Below are positions 49,601 to 60,965 of a stretch of 64,000 bases of DNA, piece by piece. The translations under genes were made by a program, and so were the position numbers. The DNA comes from Dipylidium caninum (taxonomy: Eukaryota; Platyhelminthes; Cestoda; Cyclophyllidea; Dipylidiidae): NCBI GenBank assembly GCA_017562135.1, contig QEYB01001152.1:620001-684000 (forward strand), written 5' to 3'. Numbering within the stretch: position 1 is the stretch's first letter; each line of letters begins with the position of its first letter. The notes under the pieces are model-generated. The model was not told where the DNA came from. It saw only the letters and a list, made by a program, of their open reading frames with translations, and searched no databases.

Positions 49601-52600
49601 AAACAATCCAATTTTTGAAAATAAGACGAAAACTTGTGTCAAAGTATACAAAGGGCAATGAGGCAACTCGATTTTTTTCCATTTTCAAATAATATTTCCA
49701 AAATTATTATTAACAAATTCAACCATTCACTGTTAATTTGTGTGATACCTTTTTCCTCTACGAGTGATATATAGTTTAAAATTAGACCTACATAAAAATG
49801 AATAGTGAGAATAGTGATGAAATTCCATTTTAACAGATTCTTTTTGGTAATTATAATTGTGGCATCATAAAATCTCAGCAGCGATAGTCCTGCGGTCATT
49901 TAGACCACAGCATTAGACTCATGTAAGTATACGGTGAATCCGTTAAAAAAAAAAATTTTTTTCGGCCGATTTAACAAAATATTTTTATCCGAATTTGCAA
50001 ATCATCAACCGAGCATAGTAGTCATTAAAAAAGTGAAAACTACCTTTAGACAGTCAAATATGGCATGGCTAAGTAGGAAATATGAAGAGTATTTCGAAGC
50101 CTCAAGGCTAAAAGGGTAGGCCAGAGGAAATAAGTTATTAAAACGAATTCACATCTAATCGCAATATCTATGCACTCAGTATCCGAGTGAATGTGGCTAT
50201 CACATACGACAAATAAATGTATTCTGCATTTTGACAGCTCAACTGCACCTACTGCATTTCAAAAATGCCAAGGATTAGAGCAGCGTAATGCTCAACAAAA
50301 GGTTATTTTATCGTGTTACTTTCAGGTGAATCTTCAGTCAACGCAATACAGGCAAATAGAAGAACAGGTGAAGACAGATAGATAGAAAAAGTATGGAGTG
50401 TAGATAAAAGGGAACCGTGGGATACGATGCTAATTAAAACGTCTAATAATTCCTTTTTTTCTGAGAGTTAATGTATCATGCCTCAGCGGAACAAAGGAGT
50501 GGTCATACTAAGCTATATTTAAAATAAGAAAAATTTATTAGTCAGGATCGTTAGAGAAAAACTATTCGCAAAGCAATTAAAGTGTCATTTCATAACGCAT
50601 TGAAGCACGGAAGTTAGGCCAAGTAATGTATTATAAGCAAATAACAACAGAACCATCCAGTACGGTTCAGGATACCCTACCAACCAACATAAAAGGGCAG
50701 ATTTTCTGTAGCTGATATGCATAAAAATAAACAAAGTGTTACATAGAAAATTGATACAAAATTGATGCTTACACAGTTCATTTGGGACTGTTGTTGCCCA
50801 AGACGCAGATTACCACTGGTTAGAGAAATGGCATTGGATGGAGGTGGAGGAGTCACAAGAGCATCACCATCCGGCTGGCCCATCTTTAAAGCTAATGCTC
50901 TTGCTGTCTCTGCCTCGAGTCGTCGAACCTCTGTCATGGTGAGTCCATACCACTCGTCTTGCCAAGTCCACGCCTGTCGGTGGGCGCTTACCATTGTGCG
51001 ACGAAGGGCTGCAATGTCAGCAAGAGGGCAAAATCCAAAATTACTCCAACTTTATAGCTAGCTTCTATCTTCACTGTATATCATCGGCATCACGTCTTTG
51101 TTTTAAGAAAATTAGCTCTAAACCCCTTAACATTCGGTGGCGATGAACGGTGGGGATGAAATAGTGGCAATATTAAGAATGCGGAGTTGAAACCACATTA
51201 TCAAAAGTGTAAAGCATATCCAATTTCAAGCAAGATGGATACTCAGTATAACAGAAAAGGAGAGTCGTAACACTAGTAATCAACAAAAGTGCAAATTTAT
51301 TGCAATATAGCGTTTTTTGTGGAAATGGACCCACCCCCTGAAAGAAAAGAAGGTAGCGTATAAAGGCGTTTTAACGAGATATCGCCGGTTGGAATCATGG
51401 TGAAGGCTAGTAAATTTGGGTCATACAGGTGAAACCGTCAGTTGCGCAAATTGCACTGAACCGGATATTACCAATGACAGGACTTGAATTGACAAAGCTA
51501 ATTTGTAGTCAAGAACAACTAGATTTACCTGCAATGTAGTTCAGATTAGAATCACAAAAATTTTGGTAAAAAGGAGGTCTGAAGCAAATAAATTTAAAAA
51601 AAAACGCTGTTTATGACTAAATCGAGTGCTTTAATGAGCATATATTTGTCCACGGAAAAGAGAGTACAAAAAACTCCTTTAAAGACTTGTCCAGAAAAAC
51701 TACCCTAGTCAAAATTTTGAAACAAAGGGGGTTTAACTATTTCGTCGGGCTTGCCAATCAGAGGAGATGTATGAAACCAGAAAAAGCGCCACAATTTATA
51801 AGACACCACAATATGTGTTAATTGTACCCTCACACAACCTTGTAAGTAAACAATCAAGAGCACGCAATTTGTCTACGAGGCGAAAATAAAGAAAAAACGA
51901 CTCTGAGATAAAACGCGCTACTTTAAGAAATGATGTATGACTTTCAGGCTGGCAAACTACGGAGGCATCACGCCAAGTATAGAAGTTAAGAGAAAGGTGT
52001 TTCATGTTAACCGAAGAGAATGGCGTTATCATCTCATACGGCGTACTTTTGGTGAACGGTGTAATTTGATACTTAATTGTAGAAGGTTGTTAAAAAAAGG
52101 ACTGTGCAATCAATCATTCCCACTTATTTACTTCAAGTCAACAGCCATTTCATCTACTAGCAGTCAAATATGTTCTACTTAAATCGCAATGACAGGAAAA
52201 CGAATATGAACAACAAAGGGAAATAATTATGCTCAGAAAAAGTTATTTTGATAAAGCCAACCTCAAGCTCCGTGTACTTGTGAACTTGAAATCCCAACAC
52301 GTTTCATGGTTGTCTGGAGGAGCAACAAATTTTTCTATTCTCCAGAATTACGAAACAAATGCCATGAAAAATAATGAAACGGTGAGAGGCAAATGACAAC
52401 TTATAAGGAATCGAATAGATAATAATAATTTGTGAAAATATTCAAAAATTTAAACACCATATAAAGAATAAGTTTGCGAATACTCACAACTTTCCAAAAA
52501 TTAGAGAAATTAATAAGATATTATTAACACACAATTGGGAGGTAATCCAGAGACTGAACTGGAGGAGGGATTAAGAAACTCACCAACGTCTTGGATGAAG

Positions 52601-54659
52601 CTTTCGATTTTGGACTGTATACCCCAGTAGCGGAATTCCACGCGGCACATCTTATAGGAGCACATGATACGCATTGGGAGCGGCTCGGTGACAATGCTCC
52701 CGGTTGCATCCGGTTTAGTGCCCAGACCGATATACTTCTGTCCCGTCCTCATAGCTTCCCGAAACTCGTTACGCCAATTGGAAGAGAGGGGACCTCGTCC
52801 AGTTACTTGGGAGACGTAGGTTGAGGGGTCTTCAGTCGGCTTCGAAGGCGCCAAGGGGTCAGTTACTATGTCGATGTAGTCTAGACAAGATAAGGTAACG
52901 TTATTTTTTAAAGCGAAGAACATTTCGTCTTTGTTAAGAAGTTCAAATCGATAGCTTTGACGAAAAATGCAAACGTCCAAATTTTCCAAAACGTGAGGAT
53001 GAAGAGTTGAGAAGACAATATACCTTGTATTCTTACTGCAGTCTTATATCAGAGCTAATAACCAAATTTTAGTTCAGATATCACTTTGGGCAATATACCC
53101 TCTACCATTAACAGGAACACTGTATCCAAGACAGAAAAATACCCGTAGTGATAATTAAGATTAATGAACCGAGGAAAAAATTACAAAAATCAATGCCTTG
53201 CGACAAGTTTTTCGTAGAACAATAAAATAACAAGCACATCAAGTTGATATCAACTAAGTGTAAGCGAAAACTCCAGCGATTAAAAGTATTAACAATGGTT
53301 GGATCTACTTTTTTGTTTGAAATTTGTTACAAGTATATCTAATAGAACAGGACCAAAAAAGTCATTTTTAAGATTGACAGACCAAATGAAGATGTGTTCG
53401 TATATTTTCCTATTATAAAGACTTGCTTGGAATTATCCACCGTTTGAGAGACCAAGAAAATTCATATCACCAAAAATAATCGTCGAAATAAAAAGATAAT
53501 TCTTAAATGCTCCAGATTTACTCGAACAATCATTCCATAACGCTTCAAACAGAAGATCTACAATATGGTAATGCCTCTAAAAATGATAAATAATGCTCAA
53601 GAAAGGGGAACTATTACGAGTATCCAAAATTGCCAATAATTTGACCGCAGGTAAACGTAAAGATGGTAAAAATATGAAAATTTACCAACAAAGCGAGTAC
53701 TCAGATCGACGGACGACAGATTAAAGACATTTTCATTATCGCCTGCATCATCCAAGTACATAGTCTCGATTTCAAGGGAAAATTTCTCCACAAAAGGCAC
53801 CTTATACCGCGTCTTCGTGTAAGGATAAGCATTCCAGGCCTCTTCTTCTACCCTCAGAGCTGTTTCCGGTAGGATACCACGTAGCCAACCTGATTAAGTA
53901 GAGTGGAGATTAATACCAATATCGACTGTCAAAGTAAAAGTTTCTAGAAAAACATTTAAAAAGACATTTCTATCATATCTTCGTCGGATAGAAAGAAAAA
54001 AACGCTCCCTTATTTACGAATAAATAAGAGCAGTGCCTTTTCTCAACTGAGAAAAAGCTGGTTCTCAGCTTTTTTAAAGTATTTGAATCCCACAACAAAA
54101 CCGAAGTTTAATTAAAGGGGCATTAAACTGTATTTTATTCAAGTTAAACAAGACGATCAAATGCCGAAGGGAATATAAGATAGAAATAGTGGGAGATTAG
54201 TTGTGAGTAAACATTAAAAAGCACTATAAGGTAATATGTCACCTGGTAAATGACTGCCAACATGATAAATTTTGAATGTATATTGTCCATCTCCGCCAGG
54301 GCCATTAGTGTATGGTTCGTTCTTTAGTATTTCAACACCGCTTTCACGTCCAGTACTTTCTTCGCGAGATTTTTCTACAAAAAATGCAAAAGCCTCAAGA
54401 GACGACAAAGCAGTAATAGGATTCTTCGATGTTTAGCTTAAGTTAAAGAAAATGAAGACAGGAAATATTGTGTACATAAAGTTTAATAAAAAAGAAAAGG
54501 ATGACACATAAAGGATAAAAGTAATACGAGGACGAACAAAGCTAAGGTCTCCATTTTGTGAATAAGTTACTAATTTCTAACCTGGATCATGTAAAGTTGG
54601 GCGATTCTGTATTCCTCTACTGTCATTGGCATGCATATTCGGTATTCCTTTATAAGCAT
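34685..54659 (-). CDS. PITPNM: PITPNM/Nir2/rdgB membrane-associated phosphatidylinositol transfer protein, about 21 exons over 20 kb
   Basis: Exons: 54659-54582, 54374-54243, 53889-53686, 52880-52584, 51008-50773, 49487-49382, 48537-48481, 47246-47181, 46879-46717, 46382-46265, 46108-45947, 44116-44045, 43981-43885, 43272-43054, 42619-42471, 42138-41881, 39268-39152, 38591-38310, 36601-36380, 35656-35528, 34915-34685 (about 1131 aa). The protein moves PI and PA between ER and plasma membrane. Modules: N-terminal PITP domain (MLIKEYRICMPMTVEEYRIA to CRVEFRYWGIQSKIESF), the AHRQAWTWQDEWYGLTM block, an acidic FFAT-like motif DGDDDFFDAQ near residue 366, the IVHGG and DSIGSI strands, a DDHD domain (FFLGSPLGLLL, RPACSQVFNIFNLADPFAYR) and a C-terminal LNS2 domain (SIDGSFAAS...IYVSARPDMQ). 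LNS2 has Ser where lipins have the first catalytic Asp, as in the PA-binding, non-enzymatic family form. Exon 2 needs one extra A after its acceptor to join exon 1 in frame. An extra exon between 45947 and 44116, or between 48481 and 47246, is possible. Confidence 0.92.
39269..41880 (-). other. Large intron of the PITPNM gene
   Basis: This 2.6 kb intron separates the exon ending at 41881 (VERTKVHYA) from the exon starting at 39268 (ANHPNHRANDA). It is AT-rich with no recognisable gene, RNA or transposon. A short (AAT)n microsatellite lies at 41610-41628. Confidence 0.6.
41610..41628. repeat. (AAT)n microsatellite
   Basis: A run of about six AAT units sits within the large PITPNM intron. Confidence 0.85.
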
Positions 54660-56636
54660 ATTACTAAAAAAAGGAAGCACCTGACAAATGAATTAAGAGC
54701 CTAACTATCAAAAATCGGGGAGAAATTGAGGGCATTATAACGGACAATAGTGTCCGGATATTTAAAAGGATAAAAAAAGTCGGTGAAGTCATATTAACGA
54801 AAAATAGTTGCGATATTCCATCAGAATCACAATGTATAAGGCCAAAACGACGAAGAAATTGGCCAACCTCCCCTCAATGTAATGTAGAGATTAAGAGTGA
54901 CAATAAACGGTCTTACTAAAAGACAATATTATCTACTAGATAGGACTCAGAGTGAAAGGGACTGAAGGCAGAGCGCAAAAGTAGTTAATTAATAAATTGG
55001 ATAAAGACACACGGGAAAAAGAAAGTCCAGGTTATCATACAAAACACGGAAAGCTTTGATCACTTAAAGTTTATATAAAATCGTTACCAACCCACATTTA
55101 AGAAACTGCCACGGGTCCACGAGAAATGGGATGTACTGATTGGTTTAGATTTCGGGTAGAGGAGCGCGCGCGTCTACAAAAGGACACTAAAACCACTGCT
55201 AATTTAAGTAACACATATATTTTACAAACGGGATAGCAGGGCAATCAAAGGATATTATGTAAATGAATTATTTGTGCAGAAAAATAAAAAATTATTTTAG
55301 GATAATTTTGCATTATTAGACAGGCGCTGCGAGAACCAGTCGTCCGCAAACGGATTTGCTGTAAATTCACGAAATTCAATAAATTAACCAACAGGAAAAT
55401 TAAACCTGCGACATCGGCCCTATAAAGCCATGATTTGTAAAGGTCGCATCTATTGATATAACTCGCACAACGTTTCCTCAAATAAATCGTTAAATTTATT
55501 TACCTCTCAAGCATGATGTTATCCGAAACATATCAATGCGCTTTATATAAGGGGAAATAAGCAGATTGCGATTTGTACACGTTATATGAGACGTGGTGTT
55601 GGAAAAACAATCATTTAAACTCAAATCCAAAATTTGTGTTATAAGCAGGTTACCGATTCGTATGGGACTAATGTTTGCCGATCCTACGTGGATATGCGGT
55701 TGAGCGTAACGGTCCTATAAGCTATCCGACTTCGACATGTCTTGAATGACTTACAAAAAGTGCCAATTAACTGGGCAAACTTATAGCTTGCTGGCCTTTT
55801 CCGGAAATAATCATACGCATAATGAAAGAGGAGCCAATTGAGCTTAGACGCAATTTTTATTTTGATATGCACGGTAATTTAGCAAAATGATGCAGAATAA
55901 GCGTTTACCATCTATTGTGTTGGAAATTTAGGCTGTCGACTATAGTATATCAAAGCCTCCATAATTTCCCCGGAAAAATAGATCTGCAACGCTTCAACGC
56001 TTACTCAAGAATTGACTCCACTTACATTTTTGAAAACGGTGGGTAATTGGGGTTATGGAGAAATTATTGGAGGTGTTAGGCCAAACGGATATTGAAGATT
56101 ACAAAAGGTATGTGATTAACAAGTTTTTTTCGAGAAAACGGTCAGTAACAGTTGAATGACAAAGTCGTTAATGAGCCCAATCACTTAAAAGAGTGGAAAT
56201 GACAGTTTTGTTGATCTCTTATGGAAGAGATGAGTGTGTGAAAGGCTAGCACACTGGGTTTAATAATTCGCCATTTTTTTCGTGGGGGAAATTGTGAGCG
56301 TGGCATCGAGCGGTCTCTTGAATTTGATGGATTTACTACACGCAAGATATTTAAGAGAAATCTGTTACTGGTAAAAAAATATTTTGTTTGAGGTCGCTAA
56401 TTTATTTAACCTTTACACAAAAAAGTCTCGTTAACCGTTTTTTTCAGCAAATTTTTTTCTTTAATTAATAAGTGATTCTAGCCGTTTTAGTAACGTTTAA
56501 TTTATTTCGTCTAATTCTTACTGTGTGGCTTGACCCACAGTACTGTATTCAACGAATCACGAATGAACACTTGATTTTGACTATTGGTTCGCGTGCCACA
56601 CTGATCCAAATCGCCTTGTTTCGGTGGTGAATCGAC
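54660..56636. other. Head-to-head spacer between PITPNM and the B55 gene
   Basis: The minus-strand PITPNM gene and the plus-strand B55 gene start about 2 kb apart, so this spacer holds both promoters. It is AT-rich. A small plus-strand ATG frame at 56055-56107 (MEKLLEVLGQTDIEDYKR) ends exactly at a good splice donor (AAAAG|GTATGTG). It could be a first exon of an alternative transcript, but it cannot join B55 exon 2 in frame. Nothing else was recognised. Confidence 0.45.
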
Positions 56637-59600
56637 ATGAACGGTGTTTCTGCTATCCCTATGGAAGGTACGTTGACTAAAATCTACCTCGTAAGTATTT
56701 TTTGATATCCAAATGCTAACTACTAACTACAAGCATCGGTGTAAATTTCATTGTTGTGAAGCCGAGTCAACATTTTTTGTCTCAGCTATATCTCTGATTC
56801 TGTTTTTGGCCATGTATTACATCGAAAGTTTTGGTCTTTCATTGTATACTTAACATTTTCCACCAATCCATTGTGTTAATAAGATTGCTTAACATGTTTC
56901 TCCCTATCCGCTCTATTGTCGTTAGTAGTTAACAATGCGCCACAATATTCCCATTATAATAACATTCAAACCTTTTGCTTCTTAAAGAAGATGTGCCGAG
57001 GATCGATCTTACCTGGAAATATGATGATGTTAAACTTAACTGCACCGATCCTGGTATTGAAGGTAAGCCATTGGAATTGCTTATTCCGGTTTTAGGCGAA
57101 CATATATCCTGTGTGCAGTTTGATGGCAGTGGAAATTTCTTAGCGGTCGGTGACAGAGCTGGAAAAATAAACGTCTTTAAAGCAGCTAATCAGGTGAGCC
57201 TGTTGGAGTTGATATATTCCTTCGCCGTTTGGTATTTGTTGAATCATTTTCGAGTCTTCCATTGTCATTGAAAACCGTACGCATCGTAATTATTTTTTTT
57301 GAGTTTCAACTTTTAATGAAGCTTTTTGACTTGGCCTTCCTATTATTTTTCGCTAGATTGTATTGTAAATGGGTTCTTTGGCTAGCATTGGTAAATGCGT
57401 GTGTTTTACTACTTTAGAGGTCGAAAATAATTTTCATTATTTTTTATCGTATACCGTTTTGCCATCACTTAGCATTAGTCCCTTACTTGAAATGTTGCGA
57501 ATTTTAGACCAATAAACAAGAAACCGTCCGTTACGATGTTTACTGCAGATTTACGAGTCACGAGTCTGAATTTGATTACCTAAAGTCACTCGAAATTGAA
57601 GAAAAAATCAATAAAATACGTTGGCTGCCTCAACAAAATTCCTCGAGGCACTTACTTTCTACAAATGGTTTGTTTATACCTCCTCTAGTTCTTGATTCTT
57701 GGAATTGAGCATATTTTCCAGTAGCGTCGCCTTAGTTTGTCAAATATGCCTTGGATTTTTGTTGACCATTTCACAATTTTCAATCCGTTCTCTCCGTTTA
57801 TCTATATCATTAGATGGTAATTCATTAGTTAACTAATGTGCATCGCAGCAAATCGTACGCAAAAAATTTCTGCAAACGAGTTCAGATTGCGTCGATATAT
57901 TTTTGCTTGTTTTTTTTATATACTATGTACAGATAAAACCATAAAACTGTGGCGACTCTCGGAGCGTCCGAAGCCAACGATAAGATACGGTACACGACGA
58001 TCAACACCCCGCAGCCCTTCGGAAACTGTCTTTGGTGAGATTGAAACAGACAAGAAAGAGGCCGAAGGCGAAGATGAGAGGACGGTGACGCGAAAAGATT
58101 TAAACGGAAATATTAATTCGAAGATGAACAAGATTGGTGACCTAGGAGTGCCGAAACACGAACGTAACAGTGATTTCTTTGTGGTTGCGCAACCTCGACG
58201 GGTTTTTGCTAATGCGCATGCTTATCATATCAATTCCATTTCTGTGAACTCCGATCAGGAGACCTTTCTTTCTGCGGACGATCTGCGCATCAATCTATGG
58301 AACCTTAACGTAACAAACCAGTCTTTCAGTAAGTTAACTTATTTACTCTCCAAACTGTTACTTGGGGAAACCATTTCGGACTTGACATATTTTGAAACTA
58401 ACGTAAAACACAACTTATAGCTCAGCTGGTGTGTAACCCACATAGCGGACCCACCTTCCAAGCGCTTCCGTATCTAAAGGTCGAATTTGACCTTTTTTAG
58501 TTAGCGCTTTTATCCACCAGCCGAATGATATTGTTGATTTCTTGCACTTTCTTATTCTTAACTGGAGCATTCTGACACTTTTTTGGTTTCCTTACCGTTG
58601 CGACTGTGATTGCTTTATTAAAAAGGTAGTACATGCGACCTCATCGTTATTCTGATTGTAATATTACCTTTAAATTACTTCAAAGTAGTCGTTTAAGAGG
58701 TTGTTTTTGGTTCTTAATGAAATTTTTCCTTTATCTTTCGTTTCGGCCTATATATGAGTGCTGAGTTTAAGTCAACTCTTATTTTTTTTCTCTCATTTCT
58801 CTGACTGTTTTGCCCTTTCTCCACGCAGATATAGTTGATATTAAGCCGGTTAACATGGAGGAGTTAAGTGAAGTAATTACTGCGGCAGAATTCCATCCGA
58901 CCGGATGTTCCCTCTTTATGTACAGTAGCAGTAAAGGGATCCTTCGGCTTTGCGATATGCGACAGCGCGCTCTTTGTGATAGATCCGCCCTTAGTAAGTT
59001 ATGTTTCAATTTTTGCCTTATCACGATTAGATTTACGCATTTTCTGTCAGTCATAGGTGTAAAATCGGTTGATTTCCCTTATTGCAGTTACAAGTTTTTA
59101 TTAAAAATCTAGTTATTTTCTGGGTCTACTACTTCCCTTTTATTATTTTACTTATTTGTGTTCATTTTTATTATTGGTAATATTATTCGGTTTTCGCGGC
59201 GTCATGTCGATTTAGTTTTTAAAGTGTATGTTTTTAATCTTTCATGCCTTCGACTTTTCCTAAGCATTACCAATTTACCCACGATCTCTTTCGGAATTCA
59301 TTACTATGCTATCCTTTCTAGCATTCCAAGAGCCGGAACTAGCTGAAAATCGGGGTTTTTTTTCTGAAATTGTTAACAGCATCACAGACTTGAAATTTAG
59401 CATTTCAAATCGTTATGTTCTCAGCAGGGATTATTTAACTCTCAAAGGTGAGCGTTAATATTAAAAGCCTTATCACCTTTTTACTGCGTCGATCCTTATA
59501 TGCGGTCAACTTCTGCAGTATCTTCTTATAACTCACAGCAATAATTTTGAATTTCGTTAAATTAAGTGCTTTTTTCGTCTTTAAAAACTTGGTGCGGTTA

Positions 59601-60965
59601 GTTGATTACCAACTGCATTTTCATTTTTCGTTTCGAATTCGTGCACTTAGCCAAAGTAGGTGCTCTTTTGGCGATTTTTCTTTGGTCAAAAGCTTGTACC
59701 GACATCCATTTATTTTAAAAAATTCAGTATGGGATATGAACATGGCTACCGGACCTGTGGAAGTTTACCACGTCCACGACCACTTCAGGAGCAAATTTGT
59801 CGCCCTCTACGAAAACGATTGCATTTTCGATAAATTCGAGTGCGCTTGGTCACCGGATAACAAGTATGTTAAACGTTGCAAAAGAAAGCCTTATTTGAGG
59901 TCCAGTTTGAGGGCTTATCTTATATAATTGATAAATAAAAATTGTTAGAAGAATTCTTATCTTAGACCCTGATTTTAAAGACACCTCAATTGTTTCATTT
60001 CTCCTTTTCCATTGCCTACATGTCGACCTTTGCATTTTGGTGTTATATGCAAATCTTGTTTATAAAACTTTTGTATTCCTGTGTATTTTGTCGACGTTTG
60101 TGATCAAATTGCCATTACGTTTTTAATGTATTGTTAGATGATCTTTCCTATTTATCCAAGTTGGTGGCAATATCATATCACCCATTTTGTTTCTCAATTT
60201 TTTTATGACTCGACATCCTTATGCAAGAACAGTATGTTTGATTTTCATATTACTGTTAAAAAGATTGTCAAACTAGCAAGTCTTTATTCTTGTACCCTCG
60301 ATCCCAAGCTAACAACTGTTTTGTTCACACTTTAGTAATCTCATAGAAGAGCGAATAAAAATTAGAGGTTCATTAATGTAACGTGTATCAACCAAGCGTG
60401 TATATAAGGGCAAAGTAACTAGTGGGTTTCTCAATTAGCTTTTACTTTAACATTCTCACTTTTCCTTTACTACATTTTTGTTTGATTCCTCTTTTGGCTT
60501 GTCTCCTTTTCTCCTCACATTGTATCTATTGTTTGAAGAGATTATATATACACCTGCCATTTTCTCTCGTATTTCCTTAACGTACATGGGAAAAAATATA
60601 ATATGATAATGCGGTAACTAAACCCTTCGTTATTTTATTTTAGTTATCTTCTCACGGGATCGTACAATAATCTCTTTCGGGTATTTAATCGCTCAACTGG
60701 TAGAGGTGTGTTGACGGAGGCTGAGGCATGCACAAATGCGGGCCTCCCTGTTGTACCGCAAGGGCCTCTACGCACCCGAGAAGTCACATGTGATCCTGTG
60801 ACGATGACCTCGGACCGGATCAGCGTCGACTCTATCGACTTTACCAAAAAACTGCTCTACTTGGCCTGGCATCCCAACTTACCTCGTGTTGCTTTGGCCA
60901 GCAACGAGACCCTCTTTTTGGTTTCTATACAGCAGCAACAACAAAATTCTTCGATCTCGAGTTGA
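56637..60965 (+). CDS. PPP2R2: PP2A regulatory subunit B55 (PPP2R2 family), WD40 propeller, 8 exons
   Basis: Exons: 56637-56667, 56988-57193, 57508-57667, 57933-58328, 58829-58993, 59322-59447, 59728-59863, 60644-60965 (1542 nt, 513 aa, phases all consistent). B55 subunits bind the PP2A A/C core and choose its substrates, for example in mitosis and signalling. Near-identical family blocks are present: [99 protein letters not shown] and [20 protein letters not shown]. The protein is longer than the usual about 447 aa. The N-terminus ([20 protein letters not shown]) does not resemble the usual start, exon 4 carries an expanded charged insert, and the C-terminus has a Q5 run. The exon 2 acceptor could be 56988 or 56991, both in frame. 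Confidence 0.95.
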
